A DNA stretch of 55,917 nt from Deltaproteobacteria bacterium (GCA_031271165.1 JAISWF010000025.1:1-55917), one strand, 5' to 3'. Positions 16,680 to 25,182 are shown, counted from the first letter of the stretch. Program-made: numbers and translations. Notes: generated by a model not told the origin, from the sequence alone.

Positions 16680-17105
16680 TTATTCCTCGGGCACGTATAC
16701 CGGAATCGACCCCGGGGTGGCCGTCTGTAGGTCTACCCAAGCCAAGCCTTCACTGATTTCTAAAAGGATCCCGGCTGGGCTGGCCGTAGTAGCGGCCGCT
16801 TTGACAGTGTGGTTGTCAGCGAAATAAACCATGGTGCCCACGGCAGCTTGGTTTATGCCAACCCCGATAGCAAGCCCTACCACACTACGCCTTATAAGCG
16901 CGTAGGCCTCGCCGGCCGTGCCGCCAGTGTTGTCAACGGTCTCTTCGACTCGGCCGGGAATTTTAAGTCCCGCCCCAACTGCGGGCACTAGATAGCCTGC
17001 CGCATTTACTGCGGCAATGGTCCCAGCTTCCAGCTTGGTATTGGCTGCTATCGGGAGCGAAAACAAGACGTTCCCCGCCCTTATTTTTGTATCTATATCA
17101 CTCAT
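16680..17105 (-). CDS. Probable head decoration/stabilisation protein
   Basis: A 141-residue, small-residue-rich protein between the protease/scaffold and capsid genes. It has LPIAANTKLEAGTIAAVNAA, VPAVGAGLKIPGRVEETVDN, VGLAIGVGINQAAVGTMVYF and AGILLEISEGLAWVDL, which fit a beta-rich decoration fold similar to DUF2190/gpD-like proteins. Gp34-like genes occupy this place in Mu-like phages. The exact family is not certain. Confidence 0.6.
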   Translation of the reverse strand: MSDIDTKIRAGNVLFSLPIAANTKLEAGTIAAVNAAGYLVPAVGAGLKIPGRVEETVDNTGGTAGEAYALIRRSVVGLAIGVGINQAAVGTMVYFADNHTVKAAATTASPAGILLEISEGLAWVDLQTATPGSIPVYVPEE

Positions 17106-17174
17106 AGATTACCTTTCTATTTTTGCCTAGATAGATACGGCATATAGCTGATGCTATAGCCAGCCCTACGTTTC

Positions 17175-17792
17175 TTAGTTCGTAAGTGCGGTCGCCTTGT
17201 TTTTGACAAAATCGGCTTCCGCCATTCCCAACTGTTTGCAAACCGCCTTTTCCTCGTCGGTCATGGTTGAACCACCAGAACGGCCGGTGAAGGGTTTGTT
17301 GGCAACCAAAACAGGCATATTGGTGACGAGCTCGGCAAAGGTCTCAGGAGCGTCGGTAGCGAGCTTGTTAGCCCACTGGCGTAGAGCAGGCGGAATTTTA
17401 CCGGCTTTCATTGCCTGCGCCACCAAAGTCTCAGCTCGGTCTTGCTTGCGAGCCCGGTCAAGCTCGTTGACTTTTTTAATCAGCCCGGTGATACCTTCCA
17501 TTACGGCGTCTAGCTGGGTCTTATTTTTAACGACTTTGGCTTGTTTGGCTAAAACCGCATCCTCGGCCGTGGTCACCAGCTGCTCGACGGCGGCCAAAAG
17601 CTCTGCCTCGGCTGCCGGTAAATCTTCTATGCCCGATTCCTCACCAGAATTGGCGGCCTCGTCTTCGGTTTTGTTGTTGACCGCTGGCTCGCCCTTGCTT
17701 TCTACCAGGGCCTTGATGGCCGAAAAGATTGCCTCCTCGGTGGCACCCTCAGCCAAGCCGAGCAGCGAGGCAAGCTGTTGCAAAAAATCCAT
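17175..17792 (-). CDS. Internal start for scaffold protein (Mu gpZ-like)
   Basis: Within the protease gene, AAGGAG (17806-17801) stands eight bases before an in-frame ATG (17792). The resulting 205-residue product begins MDFLQQLASLLGLAEGA and contains only the helical, acidic scaffold half. This is the arrangement of Mu genes I and Z, where the separate scaffold shares the protease C-terminus. The strong ribosome-binding site supports real initiation. Confidence 0.7.
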   Translation of the reverse strand: MDFLQQLASLLGLAEGATEEAIFSAIKALVESKGEPAVNNKTEDEAANSGEESGIEDLPAAEAELLAAVEQLVTTAEDAVLAKQAKVVKNKTQLDAVMEGITGLIKKVNELDRARKQDRAETLVAQAMKAGKIPPALRQWANKLATDAPETFAELVTNMPVLVANKPFTGRSGGSTMTDEEKAVCKQLGMAEADFVKNKATALTN

Positions 17793-18263
17793 GCTATTAA
17801 CTCCTTGTTTGTTTATAGCCCTCAGCTCCAAGTTCGGCAGCGCTACTAGCGCAGCCGAGGCTAATCTGGCTAGTTCCCCGGCCTCATTCGTGTAAAAGAC
17901 CGGAGATATGTATCGGTATTCTTTAGCAGCGATCATGCCGGCAGCCTTGGAGGTCCACTCAACGCGTCCGTAGATCCCATCGCTTTCGACCTTGAGCTCC
18001 TTGATCCAACCTGCCGCCGGCGCCGGCTGCCCGTTATCGTCGGTGGAAATGGTTTGATGTTCGTAATCAATCGGGATATCGGCCCCTGCCTGATACTTTA
18101 TCGTGTTCTCAATAAAAGCTTCCGGGTCGTTAAGCGACCACGGTCCACGCCCGTCTCGTCCTACAAACAGCCCGGCCGGGATAAGGTGGATCCATTCCGG
18201 AACCTTGGAAGCATTTGAGTGATTTTGTTGTGATAGAATAACTGTAGTTCCGTATCTCTTCAT
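17175..18263 (-). CDS. Head maturation protease with scaffold (Mu gpI-like)
   Basis: A 362-residue protein. The N-terminal half is the Mu-type protease (WIHLIPAGLFVGRDGRGPW, GADIPIDYEHQTI with probable catalytic His, ISPVFYTNEAGELARLASAA with the Ser/Ala segment). The C-terminal half (from about residue 158) is Glu/Ala/Lys-rich and helical, the scaffold. As in Mu, an internal start at 17792 can yield the scaffold alone. It lies upstream of the decoration and capsid genes and would process the scaffold during prohead assembly. Confidence 0.85.
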   Translation of the reverse strand: MKRYGTTVILSQQNHSNASKVPEWIHLIPAGLFVGRDGRGPWSLNDPEAFIENTIKYQAGADIPIDYEHQTISTDDNGQPAPAAGWIKELKVESDGIYGRVEWTSKAAGMIAAKEYRYISPVFYTNEAGELARLASAALVALPNLELRAINKQGVNSMDFLQQLASLLGLAEGATEEAIFSAIKALVESKGEPAVNNKTEDEAANSGEESGIEDLPAAEAELLAAVEQLVTTAEDAVLAKQAKVVKNKTQLDAVMEGITGLIKKVNELDRARKQDRAETLVAQAMKAGKIPPALRQWANKLATDAPETFAELVTNMPVLVANKPFTGRSGGSTMTDEEKAVCKQLGMAEADFVKNKATALTN

Positions 18264-18470
18264 AATTGGTATCTTACTTCCAACCTTAGACGTTGAAAAG
18301 ATTGACAGCTGTCTACCCCAGGAGGGCCTCCATAGGATGCTTTTTCGTCAGGTCGATCTGGAGGGTCCGTCCCAAAAACAGATATGCCTCCAGGAGAGTT
18401 TAAACCGCGTTTAAATTTTGCGATCTCCGTCGACCCTAGGTTACCCTAGCGACTTAGTTTAAAAATCTCG

Positions 18471-18830
18471 CTACGGACGTTTACGGGCGACTTTCGTTTT
18501 TTTGGCCTTTTTGGGTTTCGAGAGCGGCTTTGGAGTTACCTTGACCGCCGTCATCAGTTTTTGGCGCGGCTCGGCTCCGAGGAGCTCCTCATCGGCGCGG
18601 GCCTCGACCTCGACCGGCGGCGAATAAGAGTAATATTTTTGCGCTGCATAAAGTTCTACGCCCAAAGCCAGCAGATATTCGCGTAGCGTCGAAACCCGGC
18701 ACGGTAACCCGTGTTCGATTCTATGAATAGTGGGAGAGGAAACCTCGGTTTTGTTAGCAACTTCGGCTGGGGTCAGAAGTAAGCTTTTTCTGAGTCGAGC
18801 GATAGCTCGGCCGTCGGGGTAAACTGACAT
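18471..18830 (-). CDS. XRE-family regulator within the head module
   Basis: A 119-residue protein with a helix-turn-helix at about 8-58 (ARLRKSLLLTPAEVANKTEV, SSPTIHRIEHG) and a Lys/Pro-rich basic tail (about 95-119). AGGAG lies seven bases before ATG. It interrupts the usual Mu order between the gpF-like and protease genes and is flanked by non-coding stretches on both sides (18264-18470; 18831-19008), suggesting an independent insertion (moron). The near-palindrome at 18937-18956 upstream is a candidate operator. Its target is unknown. Confidence 0.75.
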   Translation of the reverse strand: MSVYPDGRAIARLRKSLLLTPAEVANKTEVSSPTIHRIEHGLPCRVSTLREYLLALGVELYAAQKYYSYSPPVEVEARADEELLGAEPRQKLMTAVKVTPKPLSKPKKAKKTKVARKRP

Positions 18831-18936
18831 TGGTGTTCTCCTTTAATAAAATCCTTGCTTTTAAGCCATTATTTATGTAGAATAAAAACATAGAAGAGCT
18901 GTCTATCTTAAGAAATCTAATCGAAGCATTCCCCTG

Positions 18937-18956
18937 GTAGCGATTTACATTGCTAC
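18937..18956. promoter_or_regulatory. Near-perfect palindrome upstream of the XRE gene
   Basis: GTAGCGAT and ATTGCTAC, separated by TTAC, form a 20-base inverted repeat with one mismatch. It lies about 110 bases upstream of the XRE start and 50 bases below the gpF-like gene. This is the form of operator bound by XRE dimers; autoregulation is inference. Confidence 0.45.
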
Positions 18957-19008
18957 AAAGATTTGGTGAGCGGAGGTGGACGTTCCGCATGGCAGCTCTT
19001 CTTGTTTT

Positions 19009-20334
19009 TTATGGCCATATTTGATTATAACGCTTGTCTTTGTATATATTATTCTCTATAACAGTTCCTGCTGTTTTGACTACAGTTATTGTTTTGTTCT
19101 TTTCACCCTCTATAATAACTTCTTTTGCATCCACCTCGACCACTACTTTGCTCTTGTCTCTAAACACTTTCATTTTGTCTTTGGGTTTTTCCGCAGTGCT
19201 GGGAAAAACATAAAGAAAATTTTTCTTCCCTTTGTCCCACATTATGGCCTCCGGATGAGCCAACATGGTTCCCAGGTTAACAGCTTCCCCGGGGGTAATA
19301 GCCGCCCCCCGCTCTACCTTGTCGGAGCGCAGCAGATGCGCCATCCGATAATCTGTCAGAATAATGGCTCCGTTGCTTGGGGCATGGCCAAAAGCTTTTT
19401 CAAATTGTTTGAGCATCGCCTCATTAAGGGCACCCACCACTACTTGCCTCTTTCCCAGCTCCGGATTTTCTTTTTTGATCGCTCTGAACATCTCCTCCAG
19501 GGCCGGTCTGGCGGCCTGGGCCACAAAGTCAGCAGAAGCAATTTGCGCTGCTAACTCAACGTTCATATTCTGGAGACTGTGACCTAAGACTTTGCTGGAG
19601 TGTACCTCTATCCCTACCTTGCCAGTGTTGTAATCAAAAGCCGGATCAATTCCCCGGCTGACCTCCAAGATTTCCCCATTGCGTTTGTCTTCCCACTCTA
19701 CCTTCTCGCTGTACGGAATCTTTGCACTGTCCGAAACCTGCCACCCGTAGCGCTTCAAATCCTTCTCGGCTAGCTCATACACGGTACATTTGCAGTTCCA
19801 ACCGTTTGGTGGGTAGTGGGTTTCCCACCAAGGATCGTCTTTCGGCAAAATTGTACCGTGCCAGGCCTTATGCTCGTCACGGGAATTGGGAAGATTCATG
19901 CAAACGTATCGAAGATAAGGTCGCTCTTTTTTGAGAGCTTCCATCTGGGTCCAGCGGCCGGCCGCTTCGGCGGTCCTAAGGTTGGTGTTGTAGATGATGT
20001 CGAGCCTACGGGAGCTCCCCAGCTGGGCCTTTACTGTCTTTCCGGTCAGAGGATCGACCACCTCCTGGCGGCCCCACCATCCTTTTTTCTGCAGAGTCTC
20101 GCTTAACTGGCTGACGAAAGTTTTGTAATTGATCTTTCCTTCTTGAGCCTCAAGAACAGCTTTATAAACGTCGTCGAGAATGTCAAAACCCGACGACTTG
20201 GCAACCGTAAAGGCGGCAGCGTGGTCTTTGGACCACATGTCGCGCCAATCAAACGTCGGCCTCTTGTCAAAGCCTTTGGCCTTGAGTAGTTTGATGGCCT
20301 CCAGCGGAGGCAGACCAAATGGTTCGATCGGCAT
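19009..20334 (-). CDS. Head morphogenesis protein (gpF-like) with C-terminal nuclease-like domain
   Basis: A 441-residue protein. Residues about 1-215 are the gpF minor head domain (FDWRDMWSKDHAAAFTVAKS, NLRTAEAAGRWTQM, YVCMNLPNSRDEHKAWHGTI, HYPPNGWNCKCTV with the conserved Cys pair). The C-terminal part (about 310-441: AIILTDYRMAHLLRSDKVER, IMWDKGKKNFLYVFPS, KSKVVVEVDA) resembles the phage barnase/EndoU/colicin-E5-like (PBECR) domains often fused to phage head proteins. The gpF role in head assembly is well supported; the nuclease-like identity is a motif-level suggestion. Confidence 0.8.
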   Translation of the reverse strand: MPIEPFGLPPLEAIKLLKAKGFDKRPTFDWRDMWSKDHAAAFTVAKSSGFDILDDVYKAVLEAQEGKINYKTFVSQLSETLQKKGWWGRQEVVDPLTGKTVKAQLGSSRRLDIIYNTNLRTAEAAGRWTQMEALKKERPYLRYVCMNLPNSRDEHKAWHGTILPKDDPWWETHYPPNGWNCKCTVYELAEKDLKRYGWQVSDSAKIPYSEKVEWEDKRNGEILEVSRGIDPAFDYNTGKVGIEVHSSKVLGHSLQNMNVELAAQIASADFVAQAARPALEEMFRAIKKENPELGKRQVVVGALNEAMLKQFEKAFGHAPSNGAIILTDYRMAHLLRSDKVERGAAITPGEAVNLGTMLAHPEAIMWDKGKKNFLYVFPSTAEKPKDKMKVFRDKSKVVVEVDAKEVIIEGEKNKTITVVKTAGTVIENNIYKDKRYNQIWP

Positions 20335-21998
20335 TAGAGAATTCCTGCGCCGCCGAGAGAGGATTTAAACATCTTGGCGGCTAAGTCGTTTCCAAGCTCG
20401 TCGAGGTTAAGACCGCCTTTGGCGACCAAGGCGAGAACGGCTGCCTTGAGTTCGTCGTGGCTCTGGCAGTTCTCCGCCAGTTCGTATATCTTAGCCATGG
20501 CGGCACCAACTAAACTCTCATAATTAGAGCCGGCTTCCCTGGCCTCCATGTCCGTTTCAATGGTCGACCGGTTCTCCTCGGGCTGAGCTTCAGATGCCCC
20601 AGTAACTCCAGCCCGCTGCTCGGGAGAGGGGGAACCAGCGGGTCGGGGTCCATCTCCTGGGCGTCCGGCTGAAATATTGGCTGCTTCCTTTTGACGCGTC
20701 ACTCTGCCGGCCGACGCCATCTCAGGATAAGCACCCGGCATCCCCATCTGCGCCGCAGGCGCTGTAAGAAGTCTTTCGTCTTCGGCAGGTTCAGGTAGCC
20801 CCAGTTTGTCCCGCATAGTGGCTTCTTCCACTCTTAAACCAAAAGGAACTAACTGGCAGACTTGTGATACCAGGGCGGTTAAATCCTCGCGTTTTTCTCG
20901 GGCCAAACGAATTTTGGGATACAGCCTCCCCGGCCGAGGCCCGAGATTAAGATCCACCAACGCCCGTACTAAATCGCGGTTTAAAGTCGCGGCCAATTGG
21001 ACTGCGTCGGAAACTTCTATATCAAACTGAGTAGCTTGATGCGCCTCGGAAGTCCCAACGTACTGCCCGGTGTCGGTTGTACCCGTTTGACCCAGGACCA
21101 GCTTGGATATTTGCTTATCCCAATACTCGGCGTTGGTGAAGAAGCTGTTGGTGCCTTCGCCGCTGGCCGTGCCTGAAACAAACTCCATGGTCATGTTGTC
21201 TGGGATAATCGCGGCTGCGTCGGAAGCTACGTCCCTTACCGCTCGAAGTAGCGTTGCTTTGTCCTTGTCAGACGCACCCTGGCCATATTTTCCGAGTCTC
21301 AACGGCAAGCCAAAGACCTCTAAAAACATTTGCCACGCTTTGAGAGTGTAGTTCTTAAAGATATATCCCCAGGCTGCCGCCCTGGCCAATCCTCCTCGGA
21401 TTGCTAGACCGCTCTTGGCGGTGCTTTTGTGGATTATGTATTTGTAGGCGTCAAGGCGTTCCGGGCCTTCTGAAGTCCGTAGCAGTAGCTCCTCGCCGAG
21501 TCGGTCAAATTCAAAGAACGTGGGATTTCGATACGCCAGCCGCCGAGGCATCCAGACATCCGCCTCTGTTTCCCAGATGATCTCTAGTACAGAGTAGCCT
21601 TTACCAACTGCGTCCATGATGTGGAAGAGCTCTTCGCGCAATTCATCTCGGGTCAGAAAGTCCTCTACTATTTCGGCGGCTCTCAAATCATCGAGCTGAC
21701 TGCTGGCAGACTCTACCGTTATCGGCAGCCCGGAAACCGCCCGCTTTCTCGCCGAAAGGACGGCCGCGTAGTGGAGGTCTTTTTCCTCCATCTCCTCGGC
21801 CAGCTCCAAGTAGCTATCGGCGATACCCTGCTCCGCTTCTATGAGGAGCTGACCAAGCCGGCGGGGTGTAAGCCCTCTAGCCGGATGATCCCCTAAAGGT
21901 TGCCTGACCCCGGTGATAGTCGGAGCGGATTTCTCAGACCTTAGTGCATCAAGGTCCACATATCTTCCGTAAGCGTCAAACAACAGTAGAGAGTCCAT
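20334..21998 (-). CDS. Portal protein (Mu gp29-like, DUF935)
   Basis: A 554-residue portal subunit. DUF935 signatures include RQPLGDHPARGLTPRRLGQL, YLELAEEMEEKDLHYAAVLS, ARKRAVSGLPITVE, YSVLEIIWE, KAWQMFLEVFGLPLRLGKYG and FFTNAEYWDKQISKLVLGQT. ATG 21998 is chosen, with TAGGA upstream; GTG 22013 is an alternative that overlaps the terminase stop. A Pro/Ala/Gly-rich linker (about 420-480) precedes a helical C-terminus. It follows the large terminase gene as in Mu. Confidence 0.9.
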   Translation of the reverse strand: MDSLLLFDAYGRYVDLDALRSEKSAPTITGVRQPLGDHPARGLTPRRLGQLLIEAEQGIADSYLELAEEMEEKDLHYAAVLSARKRAVSGLPITVESASSQLDDLRAAEIVEDFLTRDELREELFHIMDAVGKGYSVLEIIWETEADVWMPRRLAYRNPTFFEFDRLGEELLLRTSEGPERLDAYKYIIHKSTAKSGLAIRGGLARAAAWGYIFKNYTLKAWQMFLEVFGLPLRLGKYGQGASDKDKATLLRAVRDVASDAAAIIPDNMTMEFVSGTASGEGTNSFFTNAEYWDKQISKLVLGQTGTTDTGQYVGTSEAHQATQFDIEVSDAVQLAATLNRDLVRALVDLNLGPRPGRLYPKIRLAREKREDLTALVSQVCQLVPFGLRVEEATMRDKLGLPEPAEDERLLTAPAAQMGMPGAYPEMASAGRVTRQKEAANISAGRPGDGPRPAGSPSPEQRAGVTGASEAQPEENRSTIETDMEAREAGSNYESLVGAAMAKIYELAENCQSHDELKAAVLALVAKGGLNLDELGNDLAAKMFKSSLGGAGIL

Positions 21999-22006
21999 CC
22001 TTAGTC

Positions 22007-23389
22007 CTACCACGCACCCTTGTAAAAACTCAGTCGGGAACCGTCATCGCCATCAAGGTCTTCCCCTCCGGCTATATCTTCGGTTAACGCTTTGACTGGC
22101 GTATACTCGTACATTGTGCTTTGTCCATCGGCGGCGGCTGCTCCCAGGAAGGCGGCCCACGCTCGGTCAGCGTGGCCCTCACCATCGCGGTTGGTGACCA
22201 GCCGAGGAGCGCCTGTTGGGCCAATGACCTTTTGAATCTTATGGAGGTCAGCCCGCAGGACCGGGTCGCCCATCGGGATTCGCACTTTTCGATCTTCAAA
22301 TAGCTGCCGGGCAGATGTAGCTACCGTAAGCTCCCTGGGGCCGCTCATGATCACCCCTTCAACCGTCAAGCTGCCGTAGCGCCTCTTGGCGTCTTCTACC
22401 GGCTTTTCACCCATCCCGGTCTGGTCCATGGCCAGACGGACCACATTGTACTTTTTCATCAGCGCGTCAAGCACTGCATCGTGTTCGCTGAAGGGAGCGT
22501 TTTTCAATGTCCGGATCTCACGGCACCACAAGATGTCACCTACCTGCTCCCAGACCCAGGCGACCCAAAGGTCGTTGCGCCGAGCGATATCATTTCCAAT
22601 AAAGCAAGGACCACCTTGGTAAAGCTCGGGTTTGCCAGCGTCCTCATTTTCGCAGGCGGTGATCAGGTCGTAAGTAAGCCATGCGGCGGCTTCATCAAGA
22701 AATTCAAGTTCGAACTCTTGGCGCCACAGATCCTCATCGCCTGCACCGCGCCTGAGCTCATCAATATCCCTCTCTAACCCTTGGTTAATCGCCTCATAAA
22801 TATCGCACCTATGCTTTGACCAGGAGCTTTCCTGAGTGGTCCACAAGTCATAAAATTTATTCGATTTGCCATTAGGAGTAGAAGTAATCCTGAGTTTTAA
22901 CCCCGGCTTGCTAATAACGGGAAACAGGGCTTTCCAAATCTCCCTTGAGTTTTGATGGAAGGCAAACTCATCCAAAAAGACGTTAGCTGAAAAGCCTCGA
23001 GCCGTGTCCGGGTTGGCCGGCAGGGCCGTAATTTTTGACCCATGAGGAAACTCCACCTCTAACGCTCTGTAGGAGGCCTCCCCGACTTTATACTCAGTCT
23101 CCGAATAGACTGCCTTGATGCCTGCCTTATACAGGACGTAATAAGCTTCAGTGATAGGCTTGATGCATTCATTCATCGCTTCCTTGGCTTGCCTCTCGCC
23201 CCTGGAAAGGATAACCCAACGAACCCGCTTCCCTGCCTCTTCCGCTTTCAAGCAGTCGGCCACGATCTCGCCACAAGTGCCATAGGTCTTACCAGTCTGG
23301 CGGGCGAACATCCCGATCTTGAAACGGCTCTGGTCCTTCTGCCAGCACTCCTGATAAGGAAGCCACTTTATGACGGCCTGCTTACTCAT
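22007..23389 (-). CDS. Terminase large subunit (Mu gp28-like)
   Basis: A 460-residue DNA-packaging motor. The Walker A-like site is ARQTGKT near residue 29, the Walker B site is NVFLDEFAFH near 125, and the nuclease domain includes CFIGNDIARRNDLWVAWVWE and RLAMDQTGMGEKPVEDAKRR. Start ATG 23389 overlaps the end of the small subunit; a longer frame from 23419 is possible. ATP hydrolysis and headful cutting are family knowledge. Confidence 0.92.
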   Translation of the reverse strand: MSKQAVIKWLPYQECWQKDQSRFKIGMFARQTGKTYGTCGEIVADCLKAEEAGKRVRWVILSRGERQAKEAMNECIKPITEAYYVLYKAGIKAVYSETEYKVGEASYRALEVEFPHGSKITALPANPDTARGFSANVFLDEFAFHQNSREIWKALFPVISKPGLKLRITSTPNGKSNKFYDLWTTQESSWSKHRCDIYEAINQGLERDIDELRRGAGDEDLWRQEFELEFLDEAAAWLTYDLITACENEDAGKPELYQGGPCFIGNDIARRNDLWVAWVWEQVGDILWCREIRTLKNAPFSEHDAVLDALMKKYNVVRLAMDQTGMGEKPVEDAKRRYGSLTVEGVIMSGPRELTVATSARQLFEDRKVRIPMGDPVLRADLHKIQKVIGPTGAPRLVTNRDGEGHADRAWAAFLGAAAADGQSTMYEYTPVKALTEDIAGGEDLDGDDGSRLSFYKGAW

Positions 23390-23921
23390 CCCCAAAACCC
23401 AATATCCGGCGGGCTTCACGGGCCGCTTCTGCGGTTATCGCGCCGATATCCTTGGCATCGTTAAGTTTCTTATCCATCTCCGAGGCCATCTTCTTGCGTT
23501 CGCTCTCCCGGATCTGGATGGCTAGCTTGGTCGTATCCACCCTGGCCGAGCTCACCGATTTCAACGTTATCGCCATTTTCATTAAATCCGAGGTATTGAA
23601 TTTATCCGCTTCCGATGATGACAGCATCCTGAAAGCCATTGTGTGTACCAGCTCAATTAATAACTGCCCCATCTCATCGTTAGGGACGCTGCCTAGCTCT
23701 TTGGCAAAAGCCGTCGCAACTTCTCGGCTTTCCCGGAGCTTGGCGGCGGTGTCCTCAAAATTTTTTCGATAGCGCCCCAGCGCCGAACGGCTTACTGCCA
23801 CTCCTTGGTCTTCAAGGTTAGCTATCAGTTGGTCGAGCGTTAACTGACCGGCAGCCAGCTTCTTGTCAAGCTCGGAGCGGACCTCCGGTGACAACAATTC
23901 TATGGATGAATGCCGGCTCAC
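23382..23921 (-). CDS. Terminase small subunit-like protein (DUF3486, Mu gp27)
   Basis: A 179-residue protein with SSIELLSPEVRSELDKKLAA, LTLDQLIANLEDQGVAVSRS and ALGRYRKNFE, the helix-turn-helix part of DUF3486, and a long helical C-terminus. In Mu-like phages gp27 lies immediately before the large terminase gene and is thought to be the small subunit. It overlaps both neighbours by a few bases. Confidence 0.85.
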   Translation of the reverse strand: MSRHSSIELLSPEVRSELDKKLAAGQLTLDQLIANLEDQGVAVSRSALGRYRKNFEDTAAKLRESREVATAFAKELGSVPNDEMGQLLIELVHTMAFRMLSSSEADKFNTSDLMKMAITLKSVSSARVDTTKLAIQIRESERKKMASEMDKKLNDAKDIGAITAEAAREARRILGFGDE

Positions 23922-24235
23922 AGATCGTCGTCCAGACCCGGCTCGGGGACCTTTACCCCAGGAACTCGAGATGACCCTCGGGCTACATCTTTGCCCCGAG
24001 GTGTTAACGTTAGCACCATCAAGTCCGGGCTGGGATTCTTAATGGTTACCAAGCCCTGTTCGGCCAGCCAAGCCGCATCCGATCGAATTACATCAAAGCT
24101 GCCCACGTGGGCCTGCTCCTGGACGGCGACTCCCAACACGATAGAATTTAAGCTATAGTCCGGTACGGATGACAACAACCGCAAAATAACTAGTCGGCGG
24201 TCTTCGGTTATAAGTTTGCTCAGCCTCTCATTCAT
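23918..24235 (-). CDS. VpaChn25_0724-family protein (Mu gp26-like, winged helix)
   Basis: A 105-residue protein with EDRRLVILRLLSSVPDYSLN, VIRSDAAWLAEQGLVTIKN and VLTLTPRGKDVARG, the conserved parts of this family of small winged-helix-like phage proteins. It lies between gp25-like and gp27-like genes with four-base overlaps at each end. Role unknown, presumably in packaging or late regulation. Confidence 0.8.
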   Translation of the reverse strand: MNERLSKLITEDRRLVILRLLSSVPDYSLNSIVLGVAVQEQAHVGSFDVIRSDAAWLAEQGLVTIKNPSPDLMVLTLTPRGKDVARGSSRVPGVKVPEPGLDDDL

Positions 24236-24588
24236 TCCTCTACTCCCATCTTCGCTCGCGTTATCAAGTGAGTCACCCGCTCCATTGCTTTCAGGCTCGC
24301 AGATATACCTTTGAGATCACCGCTGACGTTTGAAACCGCCAGCTCCACCTTGGCAATGTCGGCTTTGGTCGGTAGATTATCAAGCTTTGTTCTAATCACG
24401 GCCATGTCCTGCTCCAGGGCCATGACCCTGTTTTCAACAGCGCCGATTCTCTTTCCGGTTTTTACCTCTGAGGCACCAAGATCCCGATGACTGACAAACT
24501 GCTTGCGAGCCGACCAGGCCACCCAACTGGAAATCAGCGATGCAAAGACCACCAGCACTGGCCAGTATTTTAGGATAGATTCAATCAT
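24232..24588 (-). CDS. DUF2730 membrane protein (Mu gp25-like)
   Basis: A 118-residue protein with one N-terminal membrane segment (WPVLVVFASLISSWVAWSAR) and a long coiled coil (about 45-110: IGAVENRVMALEQDM, LDNLPTKADIAKVELAVS). This is the DUF2730/gp25 architecture. GGAAGA precedes the ATG, which overlaps the spanin stop by eight bases. Function unknown; always encoded between the lysis and terminase genes of Mu-like phages. Confidence 0.8.
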   Translation of the reverse strand: MIESILKYWPVLVVFASLISSWVAWSARKQFVSHRDLGASEVKTGKRIGAVENRVMALEQDMAVIRTKLDNLPTKADIAKVELAVSNVSGDLKGISASLKAMERVTHLITRAKMGVEE

Positions 24589-24880
24589 GATGCGTTTCTT
24601 CCGAGTTTAGACTGGCCTTAACGGCCTCCGAAAACCATTGCCTCAACGCTGCTTTGTCGGAATTGGCTTCCCTAAGGCTAAGCCTTAGGGCCTTGGCGTA
24701 AACAGCCAGAGCGAGGTTATCGCGGCCTTTGGGCTGGGGCTCCGGGGTTGACATCAGGTACGCTACCGGAGGCAGGACCGGACTTGGGGGAGGGCATGGT
24801 TTTGTCGCCGCACAGCCACTCCCAAACGCCATCAGGAACGTCACCGCCAGTCCAACTACAAACTTCCTGGTTGGTTTCAT
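24581..24880 (-). CDS. Rz1-like outer-membrane spanin lipoprotein
   Basis: A 99-residue protein with a signal peptide (FVVGLAVTFLMAFGSGC) and lipobox Cys at about residue 23, followed by a Pro-rich stretch (CPPPSPVLPPV) typical of Rz1. Its first half is encoded inside the end of the Rz-like gene in another frame (164-base overlap), the classic nested Rz/Rz1 design. It would fuse outer and inner membrane with Rz during lysis, which implies a Gram-negative host. Confidence 0.75.
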   Translation of the reverse strand: MKPTRKFVVGLAVTFLMAFGSGCAATKPCPPPSPVLPPVAYLMSTPEPQPKGRDNLALAVYAKALRLSLREANSDKAALRQWFSEAVKASLNSEETHHD

Positions 24881-25172
24881 TTAGTTTGCTGAGCTCCTTT
24901 TTTGATTCATCCAAAGCCTGACTGGAGGTCTCCCTCCGAGCCTCTATGACCTTTATGTTTTCTAAAAAATTTTGTCTAGCCACGGCTACCGCAGATTCAA
25001 GCTCGGCCTTGGACGCCTGCAGGACGGCCACCTCTTCCCGGAGCCGGTCGCGTTCTTTTAGACCGCTACTCACATAGATCCCAAGCGCTACAGTTGCTGC
25101 CATGATAATAATCAAAGGCACCTGCGTTAATAAACCTTGCCCGGTAAAAAGAGAGGTAAGTTTGCTTAGCAT
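24717..25172 (-). CDS. Rz-like inner-membrane spanin
   Basis: A 151-residue protein with one N-terminal membrane segment (VPLIIIMAATVALGIYV) and a periplasmic coiled coil (about 35-100: LREEVAVLQASKAELESAVA), ending with a Pro/Gly-rich tail where the Rz1-like gene overlaps. Cys residues near 105 and 120 could form disulfides. Position after endolysin and holin-like genes supports the spanin role. Confidence 0.75.
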   Translation of the reverse strand: MLSKLTSLFTGQGLLTQVPLIIIMAATVALGIYVSSGLKERDRLREEVAVLQASKAELESAVAVARQNFLENIKVIEARRETSSQALDESKKELSKLNETNQEVCSWTGGDVPDGVWEWLCGDKTMPSPKSGPASGSVPDVNPGAPAQRPR

Positions 25173-25182
25173 TGTTTATGAC

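Noticed and set aside
18754-18990. 78-codon frame overlapping the XRE start
   Set aside because: It covers the presumptive operator and promoter of the XRE gene and has no ribosome-binding site.
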